Part shown: positions 47,601 through 59,390 of the stretch, piece after piece
How positions within the stretch are numbered: position 1 is the stretch's first letter
Layout of the letters: every line of letters starts with the position of its first letter
Assembly (NCBI GenBank): GCA_947579605.1
Contig: OX388314.1
Location: forward strand, 7,316,001 to 7,380,000
From: Athripsodes cinereus
Taxonomy: Eukaryota > Arthropoda > Insecta > Trichoptera > Leptoceridae
DNA length: 64,000 nt
Reading direction: 5' to 3'
The notes under the pieces: model-generated
What the model saw: only the letters and a program-made list of their open reading frames with translations
What the model was told of the DNA's origin: nothing
The model's database searches: none
Program-made: the position numbers and the translations under genes

Positions 47601-50600
47601 ATAGCTCCGGTAGGTACATTATTATATCTGCCCCTACCTGTCCACGAGAAACGTAGTTATTAACATACGTAATTATGGGTTGAAATTTGGTCAATTTAAC
47701 TTTTCTTTTTAAGAAATAGCTTTTAAATAATATACTAGCGACGAAGTTCGCGTGCATCGAGTAGATAATAATAATAATAATTGATGAGATGTTAGCTCGC
47801 AGTGAAGTATCGCATTATGTTTAGGTTATAATGAAAAACAAAAAAAAACGAAAAAAAACTTTTTGATAATTTCATAATTAAAGAGTTTGATGGATTGGTA
47901 GACACATCGCGAAATAAAATCACAACTATATTTTAGATGTGCTAGTTCAAAATTTTCCTTGATTTTTTGAAATATGTTTTTTTTTAAACGAATGGATGAC
48001 CTTTGAAAATAGATAGAAACTGAATTTCTGTTGGGAAAATTTTACGAACGACTCAATTTGCATTGGATACACGTGACTATGTGGCAATGTGACAAAAAAT
48101 GAATAGGCGCACTGAGTAGATATGTTATCAAACTGTTTTTTTTTTCGAGATTTTCTTATATTGTGAATATAAATAAATTTGTTGAAAATGTGTATCATTA
48201 AATTCAGAGTGATTCGCTATATTAATTATTATTTTCATACAATGTTGCAGTTAATTCGCCTTTTGATAAATTCCGCGAGATGGCCCATGGCGTTGATGGT
48301 ATGGCCACATACGATAAAGATGGGATGCGCAATGCACACTTACCACAATCTACCTACCTTTCCATACATACGTAATAATGAGTCTGTTTGTAAATAATAA
48401 TATATTATCTCGGAAGTTTTCAGATACTTTTAAAATACACTTATTATGTAATATACTCTTGCTTAATAATATTATAAGTAGAGATGACACAAACAGAAAT
48501 TCAGCTATGCGCGGAGGAATACCTACCCTGTTGACACAAAATCACTCTTGAGTAAAAGATGATATTCTTAACTGTTATCCAATCTGCTATCGACACTAAA
48601 ATCAAGGTATACCTACATTATTATCATGTATTGTATATACACTGAAAAAACTCCTCACTAATCATAAAAATACCCCCATTGAATGTAACTTCTTGCGAGC
48701 TAAACGATTCAAGACTATGGTCGGATATTCGGCTACCCGGTTTGGTAGGATCTCATCACCAATTATTTTAAGTGTAATTTTGTTATATTAGGTATGATGG
48801 CTGGACGCTGGTTACTGCAGTAGGTTCTGGTGTTTATGTAGAATCTAAGCAGAGGAGAGCAGCTCTGGGTTGGTACCTACAACATCTACATACTAATATT
48901 ATTATTATAACACACCGTATGGTATCCAGAAAGTGTAAGCATCAACACCAAACAGGTTTTGGGAGCGAAGAGCCCGAGCGTCCTCTTGCGGTAAGGTCAC
49001 AGCCGATACTACTACTACTACTACTAATAATAATAATATTATTATGTTGATACCATCAGCTTCTATAGCTAACAGACTAACTTCACCTAAATAACATTCG
49101 TAGGTATGTAGGTACTGGAGAATTTATTCACTACCATAAACCTCTTACAAATGCTCCTGAAGTTTCTAATAGATCTATGTAGTCGGAACACCGAATCACC
49201 TATATAAGACATGAGTCACGAGTAAGATCTATGACATAATCTCGAGAGGAAGTAATCTATCGAGTCGATCAGTTGATATTCGCAATGGCAATGGAAGGTA
49301 CCTACTTTAAAGAGAAAAAGTATATTATGAGTATTAAATTAGCGTTGACCTTAATTATGTAATGTATGTATCATAGGTGAATTATGGTTTGTAAGTAACG
49401 TCAATGATCTATCACACGAGGAACAAGAAGAAGTAACGTTATTCACCATTTATATATTGATACATAATTAACTGAATTAATTAATCAATTTATCGAAAAC
49501 TTATACATAGTTTATAGTTGAATCATTACTAAGTCATTCAATCGTTTGTTTTTTTTTTCTTTTCACTTATGGCATAGCATCTTACAAGGATGGTTTGTGC
49601 CAAAAACAGTCTAAATGTAATTAAATCGTCAGGGAGAAGATAGTAAGAAGATAGTTATCATAGAATAATAAAATTGGCCTTTATTGATTTGAAAAGGGAC
49701 AAATGGATTGTATCGGATGTGATACTCAGTAATGATTCAACATTCAGGGAGAATTGGCAATCGTTTAGAAGAGCATCAACGAAAATATCATACGCATCCC
49801 TGATAGGGCACCCCAGGAAAACATGATCAAGCGTCTCCTCGTCTAGGCCGCACTCATCATTTGGTTTAGGAGAGCTTTATTTTACTATATTATCTGTTTC
49901 AGAATGACAAAGAGTGGTAGGAAAATAATCGACGTATCACTAAATATAACAATTATTGCTTTTGAATAGATTCCGTTACTCAATAACTTGCCATGTTTCG
50001 ACAGGGGAATAATTTTACAGAAATTCGAAATATTTCCAACGCGTCATTGTCATTGGGATCAGGTGGATGTCGTCAGTACACGGTGTTGGTAAAATAATAC
50101 GAACTATAATGAGTCATCTTACATCACCCTCACTACCGTGATCCGACGCGACTGGCGAAAGGGATGGGAGATCAACAGAGACCCGACAAGGCTGAGGTCG
50201 ATTGAAATACGTCAATGGCCAATCGAAAAAACATAGTCGGACCAAATATTGATTTTATTGTCCGTTTTTACGTAAGTCTGGATGCCATATGTGTATAAGG
50301 ATGAGATAGGGTCATCGTCATATCACTAATATAAAATCATAATGCTGAATACTAGAATTAATAGATTAACTGTAGGTACATCAAGGCACAAATTTCAGTT
50401 GACAATTTAAATAAATAAAATTATCGTCGCCTAATATTCAAATTATCTAAAGCCTATACAGTATTATATTATTTATGTACCTAAGTTGATAAATTTTTAT
50501 TCATAAGAATTGTCTTCGTTACATCGCAGTACACAGGTTTGTAGTTCCGATGGTTTATTTATTTTAGTTCTTTAATCAATTTATTTTCTAGTTGAACTGA

Positions 50601-53600
50601 GTTGTTAATCTTCCTCTGGTATCTACCATTACTTTGAATATTTATGTAATAGACACTATGAGTAAATGAAGTCATTAATAAATCATGTATTACTGGAATA
50701 TATAAATATTAGTATATATACATGATGGTGATGATCGGAGTCATGAGACCATAAGAGGTCATTAGCACGGAACGTGCTGACTCGCCCTGTCTAGTAGTAA
50801 GTGCCCATGTGCCAAAAAGAGGCTGAGAACATCCGAAGTAAACAAGCACCACAACATCAATATGAAAAACATCACGAATTTTGAAAGCACGAACCATTAC
50901 TAGGTACTAAGAGTATTCACAATAAATTTATAATAACGTTATGTGGTATAAATTCTACGATATTTCTGAGAAGTTATTTGCCCATATGGGGAATAATCTC
51001 GTAACCTACATCATTTTGTTTTATTGAACATATCCGGAGATGTATGTATCTAAGACTATTTTTCACTATTTATGTTATGTGATCGTGGTCTAATGTATGG
51101 GTTGAAATGACGAGTGGCTATTTACGAAAACACACGTACGCAATATAATTATATGCGTTGCTCTGTATCTCGCACTTCTATTTGATTTGGAATATGTGAT
51201 TTACATCCAAATAAAATAAACAAAAGATATAATACTGTATATAATGGATAGTCGTGTAAAACCCTGCTCAGCCGCGGAACTCCGGTAGATAGATAGTGTG
51301 GATGGTAGGGGACAGAGCAAAGCCGAATTTCTACTTTCGGTTTTTGCCGCCGACCACCACTTCATCATCATAATGCGCAGATATAAAAGCAGACAATGTA
51401 AAGACACACACAATACAATACAATAATATGTACATTATTGAACGTTTCTTATATAACAATATCGTACCACTACTTGACTTCATAAGATACAGACCACAGT
51501 ATAATATATTAAAACTTATTGTAAAAGTTTTCAACACGCAGACAATAATCCGTGGTTAGATGGAAGAAATCACTATATAGTGATAATCTCGCCACTGCAC
51601 ATCATCACATTTTTTCTTGTGTATATTTCTTTATTTTATTTGTTATATGAATGATGATGTGCAAGAAGAATAAAATAAATAAATAAGTAAATAGTCGAAA
51701 AGTTTTTCCTTTCAAATTGAAAACATTTCTTTTGCATATTAAACTTCCATCTCAATTTCTATTTCAATTCTACGATAACTGTCTTTTGCGGTTTCTTCAA
51801 AAGAACTTTGAATACTTGATACGTCTGGTGAATAAACCGCATGTTGTAATGTTATATTAGTTGGGTACATTATACAGAATTATTATAGAAGTCACAATTG
51901 AATGAATACCGCAGTCAGAATAGGAGGAGATTATCTTATGTTATTATTATTATTATTATAGAGATGCGATAATAAAACTTGTATTATTAAGTTTATTATG
52001 AAGCTTTCATAGATCATTAAATCATCGCTGCAAGCTCATTTGTACTCCTCGAATAGATACATGAGTAGGTATTGTGTAACATGGTAATGCATGTAATGGT
52101 ACACTACTCCTCTATGTATGTACGTAGTAGGTACAATAACAAATGATAAATATATATAAATTATTATGCCGTATCCTTTGCGAGGCAATCAAGAATGAGA
52201 AATGCTCAGGTAAGTATTAACTTCATTTGTTTATTTTAAAACGATACTGGGAACCCAGGTGCATAAATTTTTATTGAAGTTTTTCGTATGAGTAGTTTTT
52301 TTTAAATCTTTAATAGGTCACAAGAGCTAAGTGTATATCTAACTTTTATAATTATTATTATCAAATAGTGTAACTGAATATTAAGAACGCCTGTTCCCGT
52401 TTAATTACAAATATACATATATTTTACCATTTATAAATTACCATTGAACTAACTGAATATTTTGGGGAACAGCAAATCACGTTTACTATTGAGATTTATA
52501 GAAAACTATGCCAAAACTAATCGGTCATAAAAAAATAAATAATTATGTTCATACACGAGCAGACGGTCTTTGAGAATAAAAATGTAATGAAGAAAGTAGC
52601 TGAAATAAATAAATAATACTCACATAATATTTATTTGCATAGAATTTGGCTTGAAGACACTTGATGACAGCGTCTTCTGTGAGAGGTCCAGGCAGGTGGA
52701 TGAGGTCGGGGAGGTGTGGCGCTCTCAGGGGGGCCACGCCCCCCGGTGGAGCTGGTGGGGGACCATTATCTCCGCGGACACATTTCATGGGACCATTATC
52801 TGAAAAAAAAACACCATATATTTACTGCCTAGATGCAAATATTTTTTTAATCATCTGTGCCCCAAGTGAACTTATCTAAATATTAAAACTGGTCAAATTT
52901 GGTGAATTGATCCAGCGCTTGATTCTATTCTGTACTTTACAACTTTCTTAAGAAAAGTGTGACATGGCTAATTTAATCGTCGCTAACGACCAACGTTTTA
53001 TATACTCATCCAACAAGACCATCTACTTATCCAATGTTTTAAAAATAATCATGGCGCTTGTTCAAATATTTTATTTATTTATTTATTTCAATCAATATAC
53101 GGCATTTGCCTTTTACAGTACATATATTGTCAAATAAACTATGACTCATGTTGTATTTTACCTTGCGATTGGTTCAGCAGGTGATGAGGTGGTGGGAGGG
53201 GTGCGGGGGTATGACGGGGTGGTACAGCTGGACCGCCTTGGTGTTGGGAACCAATGACATAACCACCGACTGGAATCTGAAAAAAGCACCAGTTGATGAA
53301 AAACATTTTTTAATATATTTGGATGACAAATATTGAAAGTGTAGAAGTAGCATTCAGTACCTGTGGTGTTGGAACAGGCTGTTTGTGTTGCGGCGCCCCA
53401 GGGGGGGCCGGGGGCTGCTGTCCGCCTACGTGCAGCCTGTTCCTTAGCGTCACCAGCTCTGTGCTAAGGCTTCGTAGCCTCTGCTGCAGGTGCACCGCTT
53501 CGTTGGATGAAGATGCATCTGAAACAATACACAATATTATATATTAATTTATAATAATATGTTCAAGACTAACTTGTGATTTGAGAGAGTAGCGTGGAAA

Positions 53601-55210
53601 TATGGAGATTAAAACCGTGTAATTTGACTGCACGCGCCAAATTCTTGAGAACAAATTCACACTTAGTAAGCGTACTGGAAAATCATTGAGTATATCGATA
53701 GCTTGATTGAAAATAAGACACGTAATCAATAGGACCATTTAATTGATAATATAAAACTCCATAATATTAATAATATAAAATCTTGGATATGTAACCACAC
53801 GTAGATACATAAACAAATAGTTTACATAATGAATTGAGTAATTGCTTTTATGAAAGAAAATGAGTATGACCGACATGATGCATTAGCAGATATAATATTT
53901 GAATAGGTAGGCTAATGTCATCATTATCTGACGGTGTCTGATAGCTCTTAATGTTGTCTATCTATGTAACTATACAGCAAGACGCGCAGACAGCTGAAGT
54001 TTTCACCTTTGACATCACAAACATGTCGATGATTCTCTATAGCGTAGACATTGGTAGATTAATATAAAAGTATGTTCATCAGATATTAGAAAATAAAATA
54101 AAATTAGGATAACGGACAACAAAATCAACAAATAAATTCACGAAGACAACATAGCATACTCGGAAACTTGTGAAGACTTGAGAACAAAGACAGCAAATAA
54201 CTGAATTAGTTCATCGATCCCAATGCCCTTGAGCTGTACTTGTCACACGTAGCGACTGATACTGCAGTTACTGCAGTTAAGTACCCAATATGCTAAGGCG
54301 ACGTATCAGTGTTAATTTAGCCGAGTATTTTTATAATAAATTCTATCTACAAATAAGCATAATTCACTCGGTGTCGGGTGCCTTGCCTAAAAAAAGAAAA
54401 AAAGAAAGAACTGAATTATATTTAAGAACCTACACGTAAAATGAAAGCTCTCATAAATGGTTTTACCTTAAATAGTTTTTTTTTCTGTAAAGGTACTGTA
54501 AGGCAAATTTATCTATTTGAAACTAAAGTTAATATATTGTAGGGTACAAAGTATTTGTGTCAATATGATAATTCATTAATAACCAATACTTGGATGCACG
54601 TGTATTGATAATCGCTAAACTTGCTGAAATAACGGTGTACGCCTCAATTGACAGAGGCATCCATCTATTCTCGCATAATAAGGTACATAGGTATCTAATA
54701 CTTGAAAGTACAATCTCCATAACAGGTTCCCTCTCAAAACATTTTGAAAATCGTTGTAAGCACCTTCATGCATTTGAAAAAAATAGCAAAACAAAGTGAA
54801 AATTTGATAAAGCTTTGAGATTTCGATGACTTCAGATAATTATTATCTGAATCATCATACTTTCATTAATAAAGCAGAAAATGAATCCGAATAGAATGCT
54901 GATTTCAGCTGTTTCTTTAACTTTTTGATTCTTCGATTTATTAAGACACTAGCAATTGTCAAATCCTGTATTCAATATTGAATTTAATTAGTACAGTGAA
55001 TACTACGAGTATCTTGTGGACGGATGAGACGTCGATGCATTGATTTTTTAGTTTCTGCATGATCTTTCCATTAAGTGTTTGTAAATTTATTTCATAAGTA
55101 ATTTCTTTTAAAATGTCCCATTTACCTCGGTGTACGTTAGATACATATGTTACAACTTGACTCTTAATAACAGCGTGAATCTCAGAATTAAGAACACAAC
55201 CTACCAGCAT
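35671..55210 (-). CDS. dachs: Unconventional myosin XX, Dachs
   Basis: Dachs acts at the apical cell cortex downstream of Fat/Dachsous, lowering Warts and so tuning Hippo-pathway growth and planar polarity. Nine coding exons: 55126-55210, 53361-53518, 53162-53276, 52624-52799, 40523-40694, 40256-40428, 37996-38246, 36085-37906, 35671-35997. All have GT-AG ends and phases close, giving 1092 residues. Order: leucine-rich helix (EAVHLQQRLRSLSTELVTL), Pro-rich linker, motor start (LTEDAVIKCLQAKFY), P-loop GTSGSGKT at 236-243, switch I region NSESSRI at 287-293, switch II DMFGFE at 551-556, PHFIRCIRSN near 768-777, one IQ motif IQSAWRGWRLRKRF at 898-911, Pro-rich linker, and a C-terminal SH3-like segment (ILHKGDSVLVIG...FQYMELV). 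P-loop and switch I depart from the usual GESGAGKT and NxNSSRFGK, consistent with a weak or absent ATPase. The first exon is the least certain; an upstream in-frame ATG lies at 55282. Class assignment is from recalled similarity. Confidence 0.85.
39288..39360 (+). repeat. SINE-like repeat, copy 6 (tail fragment, opposite orientation)
   Basis: CTGGCTACCCCACTTGTGGG, ATATGCCGTGATGGTATAG and a (TATAG)n tail: only the last ~70 bp are present. Nested inside the pogo-like element. Confidence 0.82.
39459..39576 (-). pseudogene. Helix-turn-helix N-terminus of the pogo-like transposase
   Basis: ATG at 39576 reads MAPNKKPKFLWDKENMKSVV then NGMSPMQASRRYEVLRSTL, the psq/CENP-B-type helix-turn-helix of pogo/Tigger transposases. 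Coding sense is lost right after RSTL, where the remaining gene is deleted. Confidence 0.7.
41035..41330 (-). mobile_element. LINE 3' end with (TATAG)n tail
   Basis: The minus frame 41328-41098 reads WFGHVERKQDERMTKRMYLS, GARKRGRPRTTWLDHMDQIF and ends shortly after NWMNVEEAKEVCKYV: the C-terminal end of a LINE polyprotein. The 3' UTR reads CTGTCTACCCCTCCTGAGAC, ATGGCGTGAGGTTATAGTAT. This tail is similar to that of the SINE-like family. Located in the large dachs intron 40695-52623. Confidence 0.75.
41331..42666. other. dachs intron sequence, nothing recognised
   Basis: AT-rich intron without a repeat or ORF I can support. Confidence 0.45.
42675..44703. mobile_element. Non-autonomous DNA transposon with 8-bp target duplication
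   Basis: AGGTAGGT is duplicated at 42667-42674 and 44704-44711. Directly inside, the ends are inverted repeats: GGGTCAGGCCGTAGATTTTG on the left, GGGTCAAGCCGTGAATTTTG as reverse complement of the right, both followed by CCAC (24 bp in all). No transposase ORF. Many copies of TATGTAAC(G) and its complement occur near both ends. An 8-bp duplication fits hAT, P or a few rarer superfamilies; the GGGTCA end is not the usual hAT CAGGG, so I leave it unassigned. It contains a nested GC-rich insertion (43441-43985). Confidence 0.8.
43441..43985. mobile_element. Nested GC-rich retrotransposon-like insertion
   Basis: A poly(T)-rich edge at 43441 leads into a GC-rich block with a run of about 14 C (43660-43673) and then a LINE-type 3' tail: GATAATCCTGCCAATGCACA, TTTGTTATATGAACGATGAT, GTGCAAGAAGAACAAAAG. 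The tail matches 51565-51690. The GC-rich block resembles the 3' UTR of a retrotransposon but is not identified. Confidence 0.5.
44712..46640. other. dachs intron sequence, nothing recognised
   Basis: About 1.9 kb of AT-rich intron. Short frames at 45370-45564 and 46078-46314 show no recognisable domain. Confidence 0.4.
46903..47200. repeat. Foldback repeat with ~70-bp inverted arms
   Basis: Arm 46905-46975 and the reverse complement of 47130-47196 share GAGTACCATTxxCAACATC-type sequence, GGGTACTCATTATGTATAC and TGGGATTTTATT. The two arms differ at several positions. The 150-bp spacer has no ORF. It could be the end of a transposon duplicated in inverted orientation. Confidence 0.55.
47279..47512 (-). 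repeat. SINE-like repeat, copy 7
   Basis: (CTA)n then TATACTATCATGGCAAATCC and a body through GACCAATTCTTTGCCGGGTG and CTCCACGGAACA; near full length with scattered mismatches and a short deletion. Confidence 0.83.
47513..49000. other. dachs intron sequence, nothing recognised
   Basis: AT-rich intron with poly(A)/poly(T) runs; no feature supported. Confidence 0.4.
49006..49042. repeat. (TAC)n/(TAA)n microsatellite
   Basis: ACTACTACTACTACTAC passes into AATAATAATAATATTATTAT. Unlike other (ACT)n runs here it is not followed by the SINE-like repeat. Confidence 0.8.
49673..49870 (-). mobile_element. Jockey-like LINE fragment (Cys/His tail of the RT ORF)
   Basis: The minus frame reads NDECGLDEETLDHVFLGCPI followed by LLNDCQFSLNVESLLS and LFKSIKA. 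The C-G-x-D/E-E-T-x-x-H-x-x-x-x-C signature is that of the C-terminal knuckle of Jockey/R1-type LINE polyproteins. No tail or RT core is present. Confidence 0.65.
50715..50900 (-). repeat. Possible LINE/SINE 3' end with (GAT)n tail
   Basis: A GC-richer block with CAGCACGTTCCGTGCTAATG (internal hairpin ACGGAACGTGCT-like) ends in ATGATGGTGATGATC. It looks like a truncated retroelement tail, but no second copy is in the window. Confidence 0.3.
51565..51690 (+). repeat. LINE 3' tail, second copy
   Basis: ATCACTATATAGTGATAATC, GCCACTGCACATCATCACAT and GAATGATGATGTGCAAGAAG then (AATA)n. Related to 43859-43985. The TCACTATATAGTGAT hairpin near the end is typical of tails of LINEs that recognise a 3' stem-loop. 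Confidence 0.6.
53519..55125. other. First intron of dachs (as reconstructed)
   Basis: About 1.6 kb, AT-rich, no repeat or alternative exon identified. Confidence 0.4.
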
Positions 55211-55282
55211 CCACCAACCGATATAAAATAAAGTACGAGAACATCTCACATCTCTAGCGCTCCAAGAATGTCGGAGCGGCAT

Positions 55283-56726
55283 TCCACGGCACGCCGTCAA
55301 TTCCGTTCCAATCCACGGTCGTCGTGAAAAATTCTCATACCTTTATTTAATTAACTTGGATATTATCAAAATATCATTAAGTAGGTACCTTTGTATGTTT
55401 TATACCGTGATGTGTAGCGTTTATCATATTATGTATAAGGTTGCAAACTCAACCATTCTTCTGATTGATTAATTTTGCGATCGTTCTTAAGCTACCAAAT
55501 GAGACAACTTTTAACAACATATTTAATTTAGCACTAAATATAGCAAAACTTAATAAAACATGAAAACAGTTTTTGTAATATTAAAATGCAATATTTGCAT
55601 TTAGGTACATTATAAAAAATACTTAATGAAATATTTAAGTAAATATCATCTCAAATAATCGAGTACATAGGAGACATAAATTGTTGTCTTTTAAATTCAG
55701 AATACGAGTAGTGAGATAATGCATTAATTAAAGCGTGCATACCTACTACACTTTAATTTGTTGCTTTATGAATCTTTTACAATGCTCAAATTAAAATACC
55801 GTTTTATATTTATCATTAATGACGATATGCCATATCTACTAAAATAGGATCAATAATCTTCCTACACGTGTACGAGAGCTACAACTTGTCAAAATGATCA
55901 AGAGACGAAAATTACAATAATTAATTTTATTATCGCGATATCACATGGTAGGGAAGCGGGAATCAACTTTGACGTGACAAGTCTGACGTATATTTTTACC
56001 TCTGCATGTAAGGAGCGTATGATATTTGTGGTGAGTAAGTATAATAATTAGTATTACACAACATCTTATTGATGTCGCAATATAAGACCTGTCTAAATGT
56101 CAAGTTGACGAGAACATGCGTTCCATGCAAGTAGGTAATTATTACACATGTGTGCACACTCCTTCCAGGTAGGTACTATATTACTGACTGCAAAAGCGAT
56201 CACTAGATATATTTCACAAGATTACACAAAATCATGGTGAAATTATAATGGAGCATGTAAAATTTTATTGATGTGGTCGAAATAAGATACTTATATATGC
56301 ATTTATGCATTTTCACTATAATTTTTGTGCATGACTAGTAAAATTCTATTATGTACAAGTTTTTAGAGTTCAAACGTCTAAATTTTAAATAAGTAGTATG
56401 TTTTTGATTAAACAATACACTAAAATTATCTTGTTTTGAGTTTTCTCTCTTCAAAGGACATTGCGTGAATATAAATTATTATAAATCATTACACCTCTTC
56501 GTTTTTATACAGATAAAAAATAATCAAGCCAAATCTCACAGATAATTTGTTATTTACGTTATTCTTAAAATATTCTATTTTTAGTGTCACGGGAGCTTAC
56601 GCCAGGAACAGTTAATAGAAATTAGAAGAAATAAAATACTTTTTTAAATCAATAATTAAAAATTTACCAGCAAGCTTGCAGGTACATATTATGTTAGTAT
56701 GAGAGTACGTATTATATATTTGAAAT
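55283..56726. promoter_or_regulatory. Sequence upstream of dachs
   Basis: A GC-richer patch at 55255-55325 just upstream of the first exon may hold the 5' UTR and transcription start. No core promoter motif is certain; the rest is AT-rich. Confidence 0.3.
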
Positions 56727-56984
56727 ACTACTACTATTACTACTATACCATCACGGCATATCCCACAAGTGGGGTAGCCAGCAGATCAGCTGCATATAAG
56801 AAACATGCAAACTGTCCTCTTCGTGCCAATATAAAATCAAGACATTCAGGATGGGTGGCAAGCCTCATCGCTGAATTTAAGATGTAAAATGTCTTATTTT
56901 TTTCGAACACCTGCCTTTTACAGGACACTCGAAAACTTATGCAGAAGAGTGGGAGACCAATTCTTTACCGGGTGCTCCACGGGA
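56727..56984 (-). repeat. SINE-like repeat, copy 8 (full length)
   Basis: (ACT)n then TATACCATCACGGCATATCC, CATGCAAACTGTCCTCTTCG, AAATCAAGACATTCAGGATG, GACACTCGAAAACTTATGCA and GGGTGCTCCACGGGA. One of the best-preserved copies. Confidence 0.88.
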
Positions 56985-59164
56985 TTTGAAATAATATTCA
57001 TATAATATTTATTTCTATTTTTATCTATCGAAGGCTCTCATCAATAAAATACAATTATATGATTATATAATTAGTAGTACATGACTAAGCAAATTGGTAT
57101 CATGATAAAACCAAATGAAATATATTTTATTAATATCTACCAGTAGGTTCTAGATAGATACAGTCATGAATGTTCTCCCATCTACCTGATATCAAAACAT
57201 ATTAGATAGCTATACTAGTAATCTATTACAATGTAATTTATAATATGCATATGTACATCTACATATATAATAACGTAGCAATGATTTTAATATATCAAGA
57301 TATCAATCAGAAGGTTGATGTAACTGATTCGTACATTTTATTAAATACACTAACATCAAAAAAGCCTATTTATTTCTAGGGGGTACCTGCATTTAACTAT
57401 ATTATAATAATAATAATTATCAAACTTTTTTATAGGTAAGTACATATTTTTTTACAATACTCTACATATATATTGTACATGTAACTACTTATAAATAAAA
57501 AAAATGTATATACATGACATATTGTACACTTGAAAAAAGAATTAACGTTTTTACAATTTTAATTATTAATTTCATTGTACAGGTATCAAAGTTGTTTTTA
57601 ATATTTATTTCTTCTTCAAGTTAATGATCTCAGATTCACTCGATTTCTGATGGTTTAGCGTGAAAAAAGGTAGAAGGTCTTATTATATTGTATACATCTT
57701 GTTACGCTTTTTTATGCTGTTTTTGTTTATATTACATTTGTTTATTAAATTATATAGAGTAATAATAATATATATATTTACATAAATTGTGTTAAGTAAG
57801 TATATTATATTGCAATTTAAGAGTTTAGTTTAATAAATAAATAAGTAAATAATTATTACCATTCTATATATATTTATCATATAGCATCGGTATAAGCCTT
57901 TATATTTTACAATAATATTTTATTTCTATTCTTAATACATTCTAAAGAAGTTTTCCCTCTTCCCAACAATTTTGTTTCAATTGTATTAATATCGTCAACA
58001 CATTTTTATAATTTGTGTAACAGTAGAAGTATTCCTTAAAATCTTTTAAACCCGAATACATTGTGGAGGTAGGTACTTCAATAGGTACATATTATAAGAA
58101 CATATATAATTATATGTCTGCATATTATGAGGAGCTCACAAAATATTATGTTAAATTCGTTGGGACTGGTTGTATTGGTGTTTCTTTTTTTGCGAGTGTT
58201 ATTGTAGAAGTGTGTGGAGATGTTTTTTTTCTCAGGAACTGGTTACAAGTTATTATTTAAATTATTATTATCATCAATATCTCGAGTATTCGTGATATAT
58301 AATTGCTTTCCGGATGGTCCACGGGCCGTAAACACATTTATATTGCCTACCCTAGGTAGGGCAAATAATAACATACATACACGTTGATAGTATGTAAGAT
58401 GTTAATATAAATAATACACTATTTATTGTACTTACAACAATATTGAAGAAATAAATATAAACATACAAAGAAAATAACAATTTATTTAAATATACCAAAT
58501 CACTGAGCAATTAAAAAAATGTAAAAAATAGTTAACTTCGTGTTTTTTTATTTATTTAATTGAATATCGCATGAGGGCAGTCGTGAGGTAAAGATGTTGT
58601 AGAAAAGTGAATTACTCTTTTTCTACATACCTACTCTTCACGCTGACACTACCAATCCTCAGGTAGGTACTCAGAATACTTCGTATATATATTTAAACCA
58701 CAAAGATTCTCACTCGCAATAATTTATTTTCTCAGCGTCAAATACAAAATTTAATTTTGGTTTAAAATACGTTGATGTCTTTAATTCGACAATAATTTAA
58801 AAGTACTTCTATATATTTACTTACATGACATTTGAAAAGTATTTTGCTGATACCACAATGAGAGGGTAATAATATGTAGACATCTTTACTATTTGCATGA
58901 AGGCATAGTAGTTACAAGTACATTTAGCATTGAATAAAAATTAAAATGATACGTTTTAAGTTTGAATGAAGCTTCGAAACAGACTCTTGTGATTACAATA
59001 TATTCTTTTTAAGGAAAAGTTTATTAGAAAAAGTCTTAGCAATTTTCTGTGATCTTCTATCAATTCAGTACCTTAGGAAAATCTGTGAGGTGAAATCCGG
59101 TGCTACAGACAGGAGTGTAAAAAAGACGAAATAAAATGTTTCAATATAGTATGAATGGTTTTTG
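56985..59164. other. AT-rich sequence, nothing recognised
   Basis: About 2.2 kb. A palindromic CCTACCCTAGGTAGGG at 58349-58364 followed by a CATACATAC run resembles a LINE tail. The short open frame 58063-58260 has no recognisable domain. Confidence 0.4.
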
Positions 59165-59178
59165 AAAATATATTAAAT

Positions 59179-59390
59179 CAGCAGACCAGCAGCACGTAAT
59201 AGAAATGCAAGCCGTCTTCTCCATACCGACCAAAAATTGATACATTCAGGATGAGTGGCAAACCTAATCAATGAACATTCAAAATATCTCTATTTATTAT
59301 CACAACTTGCCTTTTAAAAGACACTCAAAAACTTACTTATGTGAGAGTGGGCGACCAATTCTTTTCCGGGTGCTCCTCAGAACATAAAAA
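59179..59390 (-). repeat. SINE-like repeat, copy 9 (old, diverged)
   Basis: CAGCAGACCAGCAGCACGTA, GCAAGCCGTCTTCTCCATAC, ACATTCAGGATGAGTGGCAA and CAATTCTTTTCCGGGTGCTC follow the family order with many mismatches. The tail end with CACGGCATATCCC is missing. Confidence 0.78.

Noticed and set aside
49006..49042. A tenth copy of the SINE-like family suggested by its (ACT)n run
   Set aside because: The run is not followed by the CCATCACGG body; it is a plain microsatellite.
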